Below, piece after piece: positions 11,081 to 24,400 of a DNA stretch of 64,000 nt. The DNA comes from Rostratula benghalensis (taxonomy: Eukaryota; Chordata; Aves; Charadriiformes; Rostratulidae), in contig VXAI01000015.1 in the NCBI GenBank assembly GCA_013399305.1, positions 4,608,845 to 4,672,844 on the forward strand. Reading direction: 5' to 3'. Under the pieces are notes generated by a model. It was not told where the DNA came from, searched no databases, and saw only the letters and a list, made by a program, of their open reading frames with translations. Positions within the stretch are counted from its first letter, which is position 1; every line of letters begins with the position of its first letter. The position numbers were made by a program, and so were the translations under genes.

Positions 11081-14000
11081 TCTTCAGCCTTTATTTCCTA
11101 AATATACAGTGGAGTCCTATTAAATTCTAAATGCATCCTATTAGTTTTGTGAGATCCTGTAGCAGTATGCTAGTCCTGTCTTTGCCAAGAAAAATCAGTG
11201 GAGATACTTCAGCTATTGCATTACTTAAGATGAGTTAAAATTGGAATAACTAAAGCAAATAATTAAACAAAATCTCATACGAATAGAAGCTACTTTCCTT
11301 TTCTAACTTTGTTTTAAAAGCTCCATATGCTATCTTAAGCCTAATATTAAAATGGTACAAGCTGCACAAGGAACATGTAGGGCCCAAATAATTTCTTCAT
11401 TGAATGTATGCTGTTTCAGTCATATACTGCTAATAAGGGGATGAGTCTACAGATTCATGCTTATTTCATTAATTTCCAAAGTGTGTATAGTCCCAGGAGA
11501 GAATGGGGTTGCACCTGCTAAGTAGTATTCTACTAGATTTATGAAGATTTTGCTTTTAGAAATGTTTATTCTTCTGAAGGACTAGTACTAGTCTCAGAAC
11601 CTCCAAGAGGAGCGTGCTTCTGGTGTTAGATGTTATCAGCTTTGGTGTCTGTGTATTTACCCTTTCTCTGGTAAGTGAACTTAATTAATTTCACTCCCCC
11701 CTGCCAAGATCCAAAATTTTTCAAAAGCATTCATAAATTTCCTGTCCGATATGGGTCTGCCAATTATAGTGAAAACTGAGTTGACTGAAGAATGGAGAGT
11801 AATCTCTAGATTACCACAGAATCTAGGTTTCTAACAGGAACTGTAACAGTCTGTGTAGGCAAGCTTCAGTGAAACTATTATTTAAGGAAGAGTATAGTCA
11901 ATAAATACTAGGTTACCATACTTAATATTTCAGATAATGTCTTTCACCCTGTTAAAAGCATGCAGTAAATATCTGCATGTTTCTGTAGGGCTGTAGTTGT
12001 TCTAACACTCTGGAGATGAGCCTGAACATGCAATCACTTGTATAATTTAATTTTTATTTGGAATGACTTGGCTGAGCTCCAGCCACAAGTCATTATGACC
12101 ATTTATGAAGATTAATCTGACACTTCTCATCAAAGGGGTAAGGCCTTTCTGTGACTCAAAGGCTCAGCTGATTTTTCCTCTTAGTCTTATCTTTCAGTGT
12201 TTCCACTCCAGTCATGTATATAAGACTAATCAATTAACTTTGTGACTGAGCACTGCACCTCATTAATGAAATACCTTGAAGTATACAGTTTGAATTTTGT
12301 TATGTTCACTTCTTAGACTGTTCCAGTGCAATAGAAAGATCTGTCAGGGGTCTCCTTAATGTATGTTTCTAAGCCTCTGACTTTCCAGGTGCCTTAAATT
12401 CAAAGCACAACATTGAAAAGTAAGTACTTGTTCAACATGAGAGAAGGTATCTGATTAAAGTTCAGTACTTTTACTTACAACAATTATGAAAAGAACTAGT
12501 GTACCGTGTACCTTGTAACACATATGCAAGCTGTAATCTATGTATTAAGAACCTGGGAACCTGTGTTTCATTTCAGACTGTAAAGTGGATGCATTTGTCA
12601 TGTAATTGTGGAGCAAGACCTGCTTTCTCATGTTGTGGTGGTCACAGTCTACACTGCATATCCCTCCTCAGAAAAGGGGAGTCTTTTTTCCATTTATTCA
12701 GCTTATGCAAACCTCCAGAGTGAGTTTAATTACAGGAGTTGAAGCATCCATCAGTAATTCCCTTAAAAGTCTGTAGTCAACACTGAGGTTTTGTTTGGTT
12801 TGGGTTTTTTCTGTTGTTTTTTTAGTAACAGAAGTTGCTCAGGCACTTTCAGCTTCACAGTAAACTTGTATTAAAAGATGTGTGGAGTTTTTGAAAATTT
12901 TTTTGTGTTTGAAATTGATTTTTGAAAAATGTGATCCTAGTGATTTTGTTTATATGCAGGGCAGGTTATGTTAGTGCAGACAAGCGCTCTAGGGAAACAG
13001 ATTGCAGTGTTTCCCATTTGAATACTTGATAGCTTGAGAGGCAAATTCATTTTTGAGAAAGAGAGAATTTGTAGATCAACACACAGTGGTGCTGGTGGAA
13101 TAATGCACATACCTGAGAGCGTGGTACCTGCTGGCCCCAGAGGAAGGCTGTAACTGTAGGGAAAGAATAGAGAAGAGAATGAAGGTCAGAAGCTGTTAAA
13201 TGTGAGTATGTAAATGGACACTTTGCTCCAGGTAGCACTAAGTTCAGAATAGCAATGAACAGTTCTTTCAGTCAAGATTGCCTAGTGGCAGTTAATATAA
13301 TCTAGCCGTGGGCTGGTTTTTCATGTCATGTACACAATATGGTTTAATAGGCCTTTCCATCTTAGAATTAATTTTTCCATTACAGTATATTCACAGCATA
13401 GGTGTGTAAGCTTGTAAAGAACGGTTGTCAAAACCTAGTTACATAGTAATTGGATCCACTTACAGTGGTTTTCAAATGAGTCTTACTATGTGACTAGTAA
13501 TCTCTAAGGTTTGGACGTAAAAAAAAAATCATAAAGAAGGATGAACAACATCACAGTTCTATGTGCACAAAAATTGGGAATTAATTACAGTCCATCCCAC
13601 TGCCTTCATTCTGCCAGTGGCTGTAGAATGCTTGAAAAAGGAGGTAAAATAACCTAATGTATTGAAGAATGATTAGAACAGAAAGAATTAGGAAGTATCT
13701 ACTTTATGCCCTGAAGGAAGAAAGCTTACTTTTCTTTCCATTCTTTGATTAATTCTATACTCCCTTATATGTATTTTTATTATCTCTTTTAAACATGCTT
13801 CTTTTATCGGCACATTCTCCTACAGTGAATAAGTTCAAACTTACAGAACATTAATGCATGTCCTTTAGTGGAAGGAATGCCTGTGCTCAGCTGAGCTGTG
13901 GCTGCATTTTTTGTAGCCTGTCCCAAGCTGGCTGGAACAGATTGGAAGAACTACAGCACATTTAGGTATGAATGGTCCTAAGCTGGCTCTGCTGCTTCAG

Positions 14001-17000
14001 AGCAGGTGACAGCATGTCATCAGCATCCAGCCAACAGCCTGGGAGCTACCCTACAGAAACTGCAGGCACATTGAGACCCCAGCGTAGACATGCTCCAATA
14101 CTGTATTCCTCCTGTTGTGCATAGCTACCTACAGTGTTCTACTGATAAGACTTCTCATCCCCCTTACTAGGGGGTGTTAGTAATGAGATTTAGTGATACA
14201 ACAAAGTCTATAAATCACTTTTGACAGGGAACAGAACACTTTAATGAACAAGGGAAAACAAGGTAAATACTGCTTAGGCTTTTGAAGATGGAACTTCAAA
14301 CAGATAACATGCTTTCCGAAAGCTGTGAAATATACTTTACTATCTCTGCACATCTAATGTTGTACATCACGATCTCTTCCCATCTATCCCATCTCCTTTT
14401 CAAGAGTTGTTTTATCTTAGGACTGAGTTCTCAGGAGACTAAGGTCTTGAGTCATTCCGAGTCTGCTGTAGCTATAGGAACTGGTTAATACCATGTATCA
14501 ACACAAAATTAGTATAGCACATTTAAATAATAGTAACTATATAAGTTGATCATAATGACAAATGGCTTTGTTGTCAGGCAAGAGGCTATAAACTATTCTG
14601 CAAAATAAGTATCTATGGAGAGCAGTGTTCTGCTCAGCATTAGGATGAAAGGGTTTGAGGGAGGAGATGCTAAGGGCTGGTGTATAGATCCAAGTTCAGG
14701 CAGATTGTTGTGCAGAAGCTGCAATAATGAAGATGTGGGAAAGAGTTCCCATTAACTAATTTAATATTGTACAACTTTGACAAAGTGATCCAGAGTTAAA
14801 GCACAACTTCCTAACGTTGTCTGGCAAATTAATATCCTGCACAGGAAAATCTGAATTAAGTTCCTAGAGTGAAATAATTAAGATGACAGGTTGGCAGACC
14901 GATCCTGCTCCCAGCTAGGCAGAGAATAGTGCAGTTGTAGTAATTCTGGAGCCAAGGAACACAAGCGAGAGCCTAGTGATGCCTGTGAAGTGCAACTTCG
15001 CATTTAAACATTTGTTCTTTCCTTTGAAAGAGGCCCCAAGCATTTGATAAGCCCTGTCCTCTCAAATCCTGACACACTGCCACCTCTGGGGAGAAGGGCA
15101 GGAATCCAGTCAAAGGATGGGATAAAGCAGATGTACAGATGCACAACTTCACATATTGTTACAACAGATAGGAGATTTCTTTTTCCATCTTTGCCCGTAC
15201 ATTTGGGGAACTGCTTCTTTTCTGTCACAGTGGAAAATTGTCCAACTGCAAAGGACTTGCTTGGCTATATTGGAGATTTAAAAAGTAATGCTACGCTAAC
15301 AAAGCATTTCTATTAGTGAAGTTTTTTGGTTTCGTTTTCATTCAAGTGTAACATATTATCAATTAAGTACTTCTTGATAGCTTGATGATTCAGTATGATT
15401 TCACAAGAACAATTATACCCCTGCACTGGGCTCTTGGCTGCATAAACATGAGTGCCCTCATTGACTATTGCTCTTATGTTAAATCTGAGGACTTTTTCCT
15501 GCTTGTTTCTTAAGACATTGAAGACATGACTGTTTGATAACCTCAATACCGTGTAATAGCATTCTGTGTGGACTACCAGTTCTAGCATGTTTTATCTGGA
15601 TTAATTTAAACAAAAAAACATTCATAGTATGAAGGAGAACTTAAGAGATATGTTTGAGTCACCTCTGACAACTCAGTAGTCACCAGCTGAGCCCCTGCTA
15701 ATTGCATGTAATTTTAATCTCCCAGTTGTGAAGCAACGTGACTGAACACAAACCTTCCCCTTGTAGAGCAAGTGTCCTTTTCACTGTATCAGATCACAGC
15801 CAGGGCAGGCTGAGAGCTGTCCCGTATCTACTGATGAGCTCAACAGACATGAAATGACTTGTTTCAAGTGCTGCAATTCAGTCTTGTCTCTGAACCTAAA
15901 GGGTCAACATAGCAAGTCAGCATAGGCAAGGGATTACACCATAAAATAAGCAGAACTCCAAATTTTAAATCATTTTTGCAGATAGAAAAGCCAAACAGAT
16001 ACTAAAAACCTAGAGAAGCACTTGTTTCAACAGACTTGAGTCTTGATTGTTTAACCTTTATAATTTTTCCTCTCTTTACTGTCTTATGGTAGCCTACACT
16101 TCAGTTGTATACCAATCTACTATAATTTACAGCCACTAACTTAACCCAGGAACTGTGGAAGGTGGTGGGTAAAGCCTATTAGTGGCGCCGTTACAGGTTT
16201 TCAAAAATTTAATAATTTAAAAAATTACACTGTGCATAATTTCTAAATTCCAACTCATCAAATTTGATGATCTCTAATGTTATAAAATTGTTTTACATGA
16301 TACAAAACTGTCCAAATTCAAGTACTTATGAAAGCATGAAGTGCTACAATAATTTAAAATAGCTGTGTTTGCAAAGCACTCTCATATTGCTGGAACACTT
16401 CAAATATTTTTATAAGGATGTCAAACTGGAATGTGGTCAAATAGCCTTTTGAAGTAAAAGCGGAAGACATCAAAACACTCCACAGAGCGAGAAAAGCACT
16501 TGGAGCATTTTGAAAAATAATATTTTCAGCTCATCTCCACCTTGCAGCTTTCTGAAACAAAAGTCTCCATTGTTGATGCAGTTAAAGCAGGAGATCTGTC
16601 CCTTATGGATGTGTTCTAGAGTTCAGGTCCCGATCCTGCAAACAACTTATTGCTTCATTTCTTATAGTTGGGTACCTGTGACCCCCCAAGCCCAGCGTGT
16701 TCTGTGGCTTCCTAGGGGCTTGTGTTCACAGTCAGCATTGTCTGCCCAGCACAGTGAACCCAACTGAGCAGGGCAGAAAAGATGCTGTCAAGCACCAAAC
16801 AATGCAGCTTGTAGTGCTGTAGTGAAAGAGAATCACAGGATCTGCAGATTCCACATTGTCCTCATTCTTACCAATTCCCATACCCAGACAGCAGCTGGCT
16901 TTCTGTGGAACTCTGCCTGCTCTTAGCTGTCACCAAAGTACGCGGTCTTACCTCTGTATGTCCACACATGTAGTGGGCCTGCCTATACTTACACCAGAAA

Positions 17001-18411
17001 AGATTTAAGAAACTTTGCATGATTTCTCAGCAGTTAATATATGCCAAATCCAGTTGCCTGATTTTCATGTTTCTTGGAAAAGATTGCTAATTTGGGGTTC
17101 AAATTAATTTTGTTTAGTTTTGCACATATGAGTACGCCTCAACAGGAGCTGCCTCTAATTAAAATAGTGCTATTGCATCTCTCAGTCCTGCACACTATGA
17201 AGTGGGAAACCATGCCATGATAACATCCTCCTTCAATTTCCTCTTTAATTTTTGGTACAATAGATGTATTTTCTTCTGCCTTCTTTAGAAGAGACTAATG
17301 CATCCCTTAAGTTAATAAAATGATACAGGGTCATTCTTATTGAAAGAAAGTTAAACATCTGCTGTGTCTATTGCAGTATATTAAACAATATTTTATTATT
17401 CTCATTTCCCTGACCTGATTTGTGTCCCTGGCAGGCAGAGAGCCCTATTGTCTGCTTTTCATATACGTGTAGCAATATAAAATGTGCCTGAGAAATAACA
17501 TTCAGAGATGCAGACTGGCTGCAGATAGCAGCAGTCAAGGAAGGGGGATTCATGGCTTCTAGCTATCCCTACCTATGCCCACACAGCTCCTGAACCCTCC
17601 CTACTCCTCATTCTTCAAAAGGGTGGGTGGAAATCACTTTGGGGGACATCGTGCCTTGCAATGGAAGAGGAGTCCTTATGGTGGCCAGCAGTGTTGGAGA
17701 TCTTAGAGGACACAGCCCTAAGCCAATGCAAACAGCATCAGTGCTTTGAAGAGATCCAGTGTTATCAGTCCTCTGGGAAGAGCAGTGGCACTACCTACAA
17801 AGGGCATCCCTTCTCAGTTTGCCTGGAGTTGTCCCACTCCACTGGCAGAGATCAGCCAAGGGCTCGCTGAGAAAGGAACTTCTGTGTGTGCTGAGCACAA
17901 CGCTAGTCTAGCAGAGGGAGCATCTGGGTTACAGTATGCAGTGAGACAGAGCACTGAGACAGGACTTGACAGAACAACATGGGCTCCTAAGAGTTCTACA
18001 GTTGTGGGATGTTTAAATCAAGCCCAGATTAGCCAGAGCCACTCTCAGGGAGGAGGATGCTACTGGCCATTACAAATGAGAAGCACATGGTACTGATTTG
18101 AGGCTTCTTTTATGCAATTCAGATTTACACAGTAGATAACAGATTCTTTGTTTAAAAGGGTTTTTTGCAGATTGGAAACCAAGCCTGGTTATTACTGGTG
18201 AAACCCATGCAGATGTCAGATGTTAGACCACAAGGAGCAAAGGCATCATCTCCATCACAGGAGTGCAGATTGCAGTCTCTGGCTGCTGTAGCCAGAACTC
18301 TTGAATTTCCTCAATGTACAGGGAAGAGAAAAAGAAAAAGAGTTTGGGGATGAGGAAGCTGTTTTGGGGTGGGTTCTGTGGTTTCTGGTTTGGGGGGGCT
18401 TTCTGGTTGTC
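11081..18411. other. Intergenic, no gene seen
   Basis: AT-leaning sequence downstream of SLC15A4. Only short isolated ORFs (under 120 codons) without family motifs, splice partners or codon bias. A short A run lies near 13,520. I see no tRNA, no rRNA and no clear interspersed repeat. Confidence 0.7.
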
Positions 18412-18435
18412 TTTTTTTTTTTTTTTTTTTTTTTT
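18412..18435. repeat. Homopolymer T tract (T24)
   Basis: Twenty-four consecutive T, preceded by a G/T-rich stretch with several G runs from about 18,345. No adjoining retroelement is recognisable. Confidence 0.9.
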
Positions 18436-21400
18436 AAATGTGGGAAATGGGGTAGTGTTGAAAGAATATGGTAAATTTCTTTCCCTTAAGCTTTGTTGAA
18501 ATTACAGCAGTTTTGGTATTTGCTTCATTTCTAGTGAGGGGAGGAACATGGGGAGGAGGGAAGCAGATCAACATTTTTAGTCATTTTTTTTATCCAGTTC
18601 TGATGGAGGCTGGGAGCTCAGGGACAGGCATGAAAGAAAAACACTTCACTTCATATTAACATTTCCTTACGCCCACTTAGGAGCCTGGTATGTCAGAAAA
18701 AAAACAAAACTAGAGCATCCGTGGGAAGAGAACACAAAAGCGATGTGAGCGTAGCCAGAGCTGTGCTCAAGTGCAATTTACAGAGGGGAGGAAAGACTGG
18801 TTCAGGCATTTGCCCAGCTCCAACTATTTTATAGAAATGTTTGCCCTTAGTTGCCAGAATTTAAAATAGATTTGTTTATAGTGAGCATAGTAAAGTGACA
18901 ATCTATTGAGAGGCTGACAGTTACAATTAAGCCATCATTGTTGGCATGAGATACAAATTAAAATAGACAGCAGATTCAAATGGTATTAGAAAATTCCCAC
19001 TTACTCCACTACTGCTTTTTCTTAAGGAAAGTCAACTGAATTCTGTTAATGCATGAACTGAAATAAAGCAACACCTATCCAGGCCAACACCTCATCATTG
19101 GGCAAATCTGCCCTTTGGACTCCAATTCTCATGCCAGCGGTGGCATTATTTCAGGCTCAGCCTCCCATCCCTACTGTGGAGGGGGGAGGATGGGAGGAAA
19201 AGGGGTCTGAGGTCGTTGGTGGCTCTGCACGTGACTGACACCCTGTGGGCCTTCACCAGGGTGTGAGAGAGGTTTCATTTATTGCAACTGATTCTTCACT
19301 GCTGAATTTGAATTTGCTGTTATGACCCAGCAGGCTGCTGCTGCAGAGCTCCTACAGCTGTGCAGGAAAACCAGCCCAGGCTGCCTGCAGCCATACCCCA
19401 GCCATTGTTTCCAGCCCATCTAAGCAGCACCAAGGGATGAAGCATTTCATGACAGAAAGGGCATTTCATTGCCCTTTCCCTCCTTCATCCCTGCTTTTTT
19501 AGGTCTAACACAGTTGCTCACAATTAAAAGGTGACTCATATTTATAGCCTTCCTCAGAACCAGCCTCTCTGTGAGTTCACCTTTTATTGCTCTGATGCCT
19601 ATAAAAACAAAACTGGCAAACAGTTCAGCTGTCTTTTGCCTTAAGTGGCATTGCTTCTCTCTTCCCCAGCACTCTCTCATTTTTCTGTAAGCCAAGTGTG
19701 TGTCTAGAGAGAGATAAAAGACACTTCAGTTGAGGATTTCTGCTTGTTCAGTACTTAGTGTGTTCCTGACTTGTCTGTTCAGGATCTCCTCAAAACAATA
19801 ACGTCACTGATGAAGCGGTCTCAAGCCTGAAACTGACCAAAACTACTGCTTTATTTGCATTTTGTCATGCTTCCAGTTTAGCAGTCCTATATGTTTGACT
19901 GACAGCAAGTGGTCTTGTCTCCCTGTACCACTGTGGTACAATTACAAGGAAGTTTGTGCTCGGTCTAAGCCAAATATTCCCCTTCTTCCCCCACTTCCCA
20001 CAGCAGAATGGCCTCAATCTACCCACACGTGTCTCACAACTTCTCCATAATGAGCCACTGAGCAATTCAGCACTCACCTAGGCTGTAATTCAGAATGCAA
20101 CTCTTTTCCCACTGCCTCTGTCCCAGTGCCCTGGAAGGGCTGCACAGCAGCCGTCACCCCAGGTGCAGCCATACAGGGAATTTCAGCAACATCCATTTTT
20201 TTATATCACAAGGCCTTTCTTCAGCCCGACTTTTTGGTCCCTTCTATTTTTACTTTTGCTGTCACCATGGAAATAGTGCTGTAACTACCAAAATTAGACT
20301 TTGTTATTAGCGTAGATTGTGGAAGTTCCTCCACAGCCCATCAACAGGCTTACTGGGAACACAAGCTGTGCAGAGCCTGGAAGGACCCTTGGACTGCAGC
20401 AGTGTCTGGAGACTTCTGCTGTGCCAGAGGGTGTGGGGGGGTGGACAGGACGGGGAAGACCTCAATTTGATACCTGACATGACTTTTTCAAGGTCAAATA
20501 ACAAGTCCATGGCAATTATCTGTACCTCAGCTCCCATCATTTGTATAATGAATTTAGTGACTCTGATTTATCTGACAGGCATTTTGAAGTTCTCTTCAAT
20601 TCATTAATGTGTTAATGTGCCTTGAGAGTCTTTGTTTTAAGGGATTAAACTAAGAATTAGAATAGAATCAAGATCTTGTCAGATTCAAGATTTCTTCATG
20701 TAAACTGTAATCATAGGCTTAGGTAATTATTATGTTTCTTTTCCAAGTGTGGGAAAATAAGAGACAAATAAATAATTAGCAGAGCCACATGTGAAATTCT
20801 TCTAGCAATTAAAGCTTTTTCATATGCCTGTTGGAAGCCAAAGCCCAACCACGGACCACAGCACATCACCAGGCACTGAAACTTCTTCTCCACTCTCTTC
20901 TCATCCAAAAGCAATGTACGGATGGCCCTGCACTCTCCAGTCTACAGCTTACAATTGCGTATTACACCACATATGTTACATACACTCAGTATCATCAGTT
21001 GTGTACCAGGGGCATCTCAGGCACGAGAATTTCAACCTTCAGCTGCAAAGGCACAAGACTGAGTATCTAGTACTAGAGTATTGTACAGTTCAGTAGTTTA
21101 GAAATAGGAATAAGCCCATGGTGATATGAGTGACTTTCTAGGATTTCCATACCAACCAGCTGAGTCTAGAGAACACGTGCTCTGAATGACTGTGCCAGGG
21201 AACACAGTCCAAAACCTTCCATGTAGCCCATGCATCAGTGGCTGTTGGTGGGGGGACAAGCTGCACCTCTATGAATGAACATAGTCAAAGTCTGGCCGGG
21301 TGTTATCTCCTCCTGACACTCAGTACACTCTCCCCTTGTGAATTGCATATTCACCTTCCCTTTCTGGTACACCCTATGTGATGATCTGCATTTGTCATCC

Positions 21401-24400
21401 CAGCCACCAAGCCTATCATGATGCACTCTGACGAGCCAGTCAGCAGGGAGAGACTGTGACTGCCACTCTGCTCATGTTTAGCACTCTCCCCCCGGCATGG
21501 GAACTGCCTTTTGAGCATGCATTGGTCCAGCTCTAAGCACTTACTGGGTTAGGTGAGCCCACCCCCTCTGGTGGCAGTGATGGTGGTGTGTGCTGGCTTT
21601 TGCTGGGAACTTTGTATTTTGGATGCTTCAGGCGCTCTAGAAAAGCCAGCGATAGGACATCTTCTGGTTTTGTTTACTTGTGGCAGGGCTTTCTTCAGAC
21701 TTCAATCCTGCATGCTACATACACTGCTCAGTTAAACACTTGGGGGAGCAGTACCCCACTGGTATATGGCCAGAATGGATAAATTGACACAAGAAATGCA
21801 GCATTTTCAGGGGCCTCCTGAACTGTTCCCGAGTAGTTAAATCCTCCTCTCCTTGCTGTCTTTCAGTGATAAGAAGGGGATTCAGTTTTCCCTTAATGAT
21901 AATATTTAAATTACAGACTCACACCGATTACACTGTCCTACCAATTCCATTTCCCACGGCCAAAACACTGCTTTCCGCACAGCTGCACCATCCAACAAGC
22001 GAAGGCAGCTGCTTCTCCCAGGAGTTTTTTCCAGACTTCATGAAATTCAAGAAAAAAAAACCTGTAAGAGTCACTGCTATCAATCCACTATCTGTATATT
22101 AGGAAGCATTTGAAGGAAATATGTTCTCCCTTCCCCCAGTTGTTTCCACCTAAATCCTTCACTAACACCATAGTGAAATTTTCCAGCTGGGAAATCAAAC
22201 TTCATTTTCCCCCAGGGCAGCTCAGGTGATAACTGCTTAGCCACTAGCAAATTTTATTATACCGAGAGGCATTCTCCTTTTGTTTTCCATCAAACTGATT
22301 TTCCAGCTCTGCTCTGTATCAGTCAATACATTTGCTTCTCTATTTCTTGCTTGTCAGCTATGCTACACTGTGCTTCGTGTGAAGCTGCGAGAACCATGAA
22401 GCAAAGCTGAGTGCTGCTGTCACCTGAAGGGACGTGGACAAGGCAAAAACTCATGGAACCTAGACATGAAAACACATGTGTTAAAATATTAAAGTTCTTC
22501 TGGGCTTTGGGTGTGCTTTCAGAGTCATTTAGAGGCAATGATGCATTAAATTGGAAAGCTATTTTATTGAATAATATTGGAAAGGTTGTTTGTTGTTTGC
22601 AAAAAAAAAGGTTGGGGGATTATTGAGCTCCACTGGTGGCACAAGTGCAGTTCAAGCAATTTATTAACTCCTAGTACCCTGAAAGTTTAACTGATCTAAT
22701 GTGTACAGAGACAGATGAATGTTTTTTCCCCCCAGTTAAAGCAAAGCCTAGACTTCACCTATGCGTATTCCACTTGCACCATTCATAGCCACGACACCGC
22801 AATCACAGACTGTATTGCAAGTAAACCACAGACAAGCAGCTGGGTGGGGGACTCTTGTGTAAATCTAGGGGCCATAGGTTCCCATTTTGCTCCTTCCAAG
22901 AAATCTGGTGTGGGCATGTTCCTGCCTCTGTCAATTATCGGAGACAGACCATGTGAAGTTGAGGCCTAAACCGCTCTCTTTCAGGAAGAAATTAATTTAA
23001 ACATTCAAAAGGATTAGGCTACACCCCTGCTAATGCAAGATCAGATGTTCTTTGCATTTCATCCTATCGTTGCTTTCTCTGCACTGAGGGGTAAGGCTCA
23101 AGAGCAGAGGTGAGTATGAGAGCATGGCAAACCCCAAGTTGGCAAGGAAAAACCACATATTAGCAGAGCACCATCTCTTCTAAGCAGGTATCAGGTTTTG
23201 GCGGGGCAGTTTAGCAAGGCTCAGGTCACACACCACACACCCCCACCCACAGTCTCCTCACCATTTTCAAGGCTAAATTTGGGAATAAAACATCCCATTG
23301 TGCTTGACACATAACCTAAGCAGTCACTTCTCATCCAGACAGGCAGGTCAGACAGCAGATATAGCTACATCCCATGCGCAGAGCCCAAGGGGGCAAATAA
23401 CTCACCTGGATCACCTAGGAAGATTGGAGGAAGATGGGCAATGCAAGTCAGCTCTCCTAGACACCAGCTTAGTGCTTCCTGCCCTCCCTTCTTCCCCCTG
23501 ACACCCTCAAGCCTAAGCCTGGGGACTCCTTAACTCTGAATACACCTCTTGGGGCTCAGCCCTGTGAACACTGAAGAGAGAAAGATTACTTGTAGGGCTG
23601 CTGGCTGCTCTGCCATTTATTTGCTTTTTATTATCTCTGAGGAGCTGAAAATCTCCCAGAGCTCAGATTTTTCAGGACACTTCGTTTTCATAGTGACTGT
23701 CTTAAAGGGAAAAGCATTACCAGGGAGCATCCCTGAACACAGAGGACCAACAGTGGGCTTGCTCTGCCCGCTCTGTGTGTAAGCATCACTCAGGCTGCTG
23801 TTTTTTTCTTGGTACTGTCCAAACATTGACTGTGCTCAAGTGCCACTAAAATAACATTCAGTGCTTGTGCAATCACTTCAGGCTGTGGGAGCTCTCCGAG
23901 AGAATAAATATTTTGCTGGAGTGCTGCTTTTTAGAAAAAAAAAAAAAAAAGCCAAAAAGCAAACAAAACCCACCACAACACTTTGAGAAGAGTGTCATTG
24001 TCGCACAGTTTTAGAGTGGGACTTGAAGACATGATGCACGGGCTGGCTTACAAATAATCTTAGGATGAAGGAAAGGAGGGAAACAAGTGAGGAACTCCAT
24101 AGCACTATAGTTTGGCATGTCAGAGGAGTTGAGCAGCCTGCTCTGGGGCAGGAGACACCTGATGAGAGCAGGGGCCAGAGCAAACCACAAACCCTGAGTT
24201 TCCAGAAACAAGCAACGTCTGATGCAAAGACCAGGGCTAGTGCCACCAAGACCATCCAAACAACTTCTTCCCTGGAACCAGAGAAAATCCGATGCACAAC
24301 GTCCCAGTCTGCTGCATCTTTCAGAATATTTATGTTAAAAAATGAGTTCTGAAGAAAACTTTAAAGCAAAGCATGAAATTCTGCTGTTCCTGAGGCTCTC

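Noticed and set aside
18537..19205. Further G-quadruplex candidates
   Set aside because: Each patch has only three G runs within allowed loop lengths.
21560..21574. Third CTCF-like site (reverse strand)
   Set aside because: Only about 12 of 15 consensus positions match and the GGC core is broken, so it is not listed as a feature.
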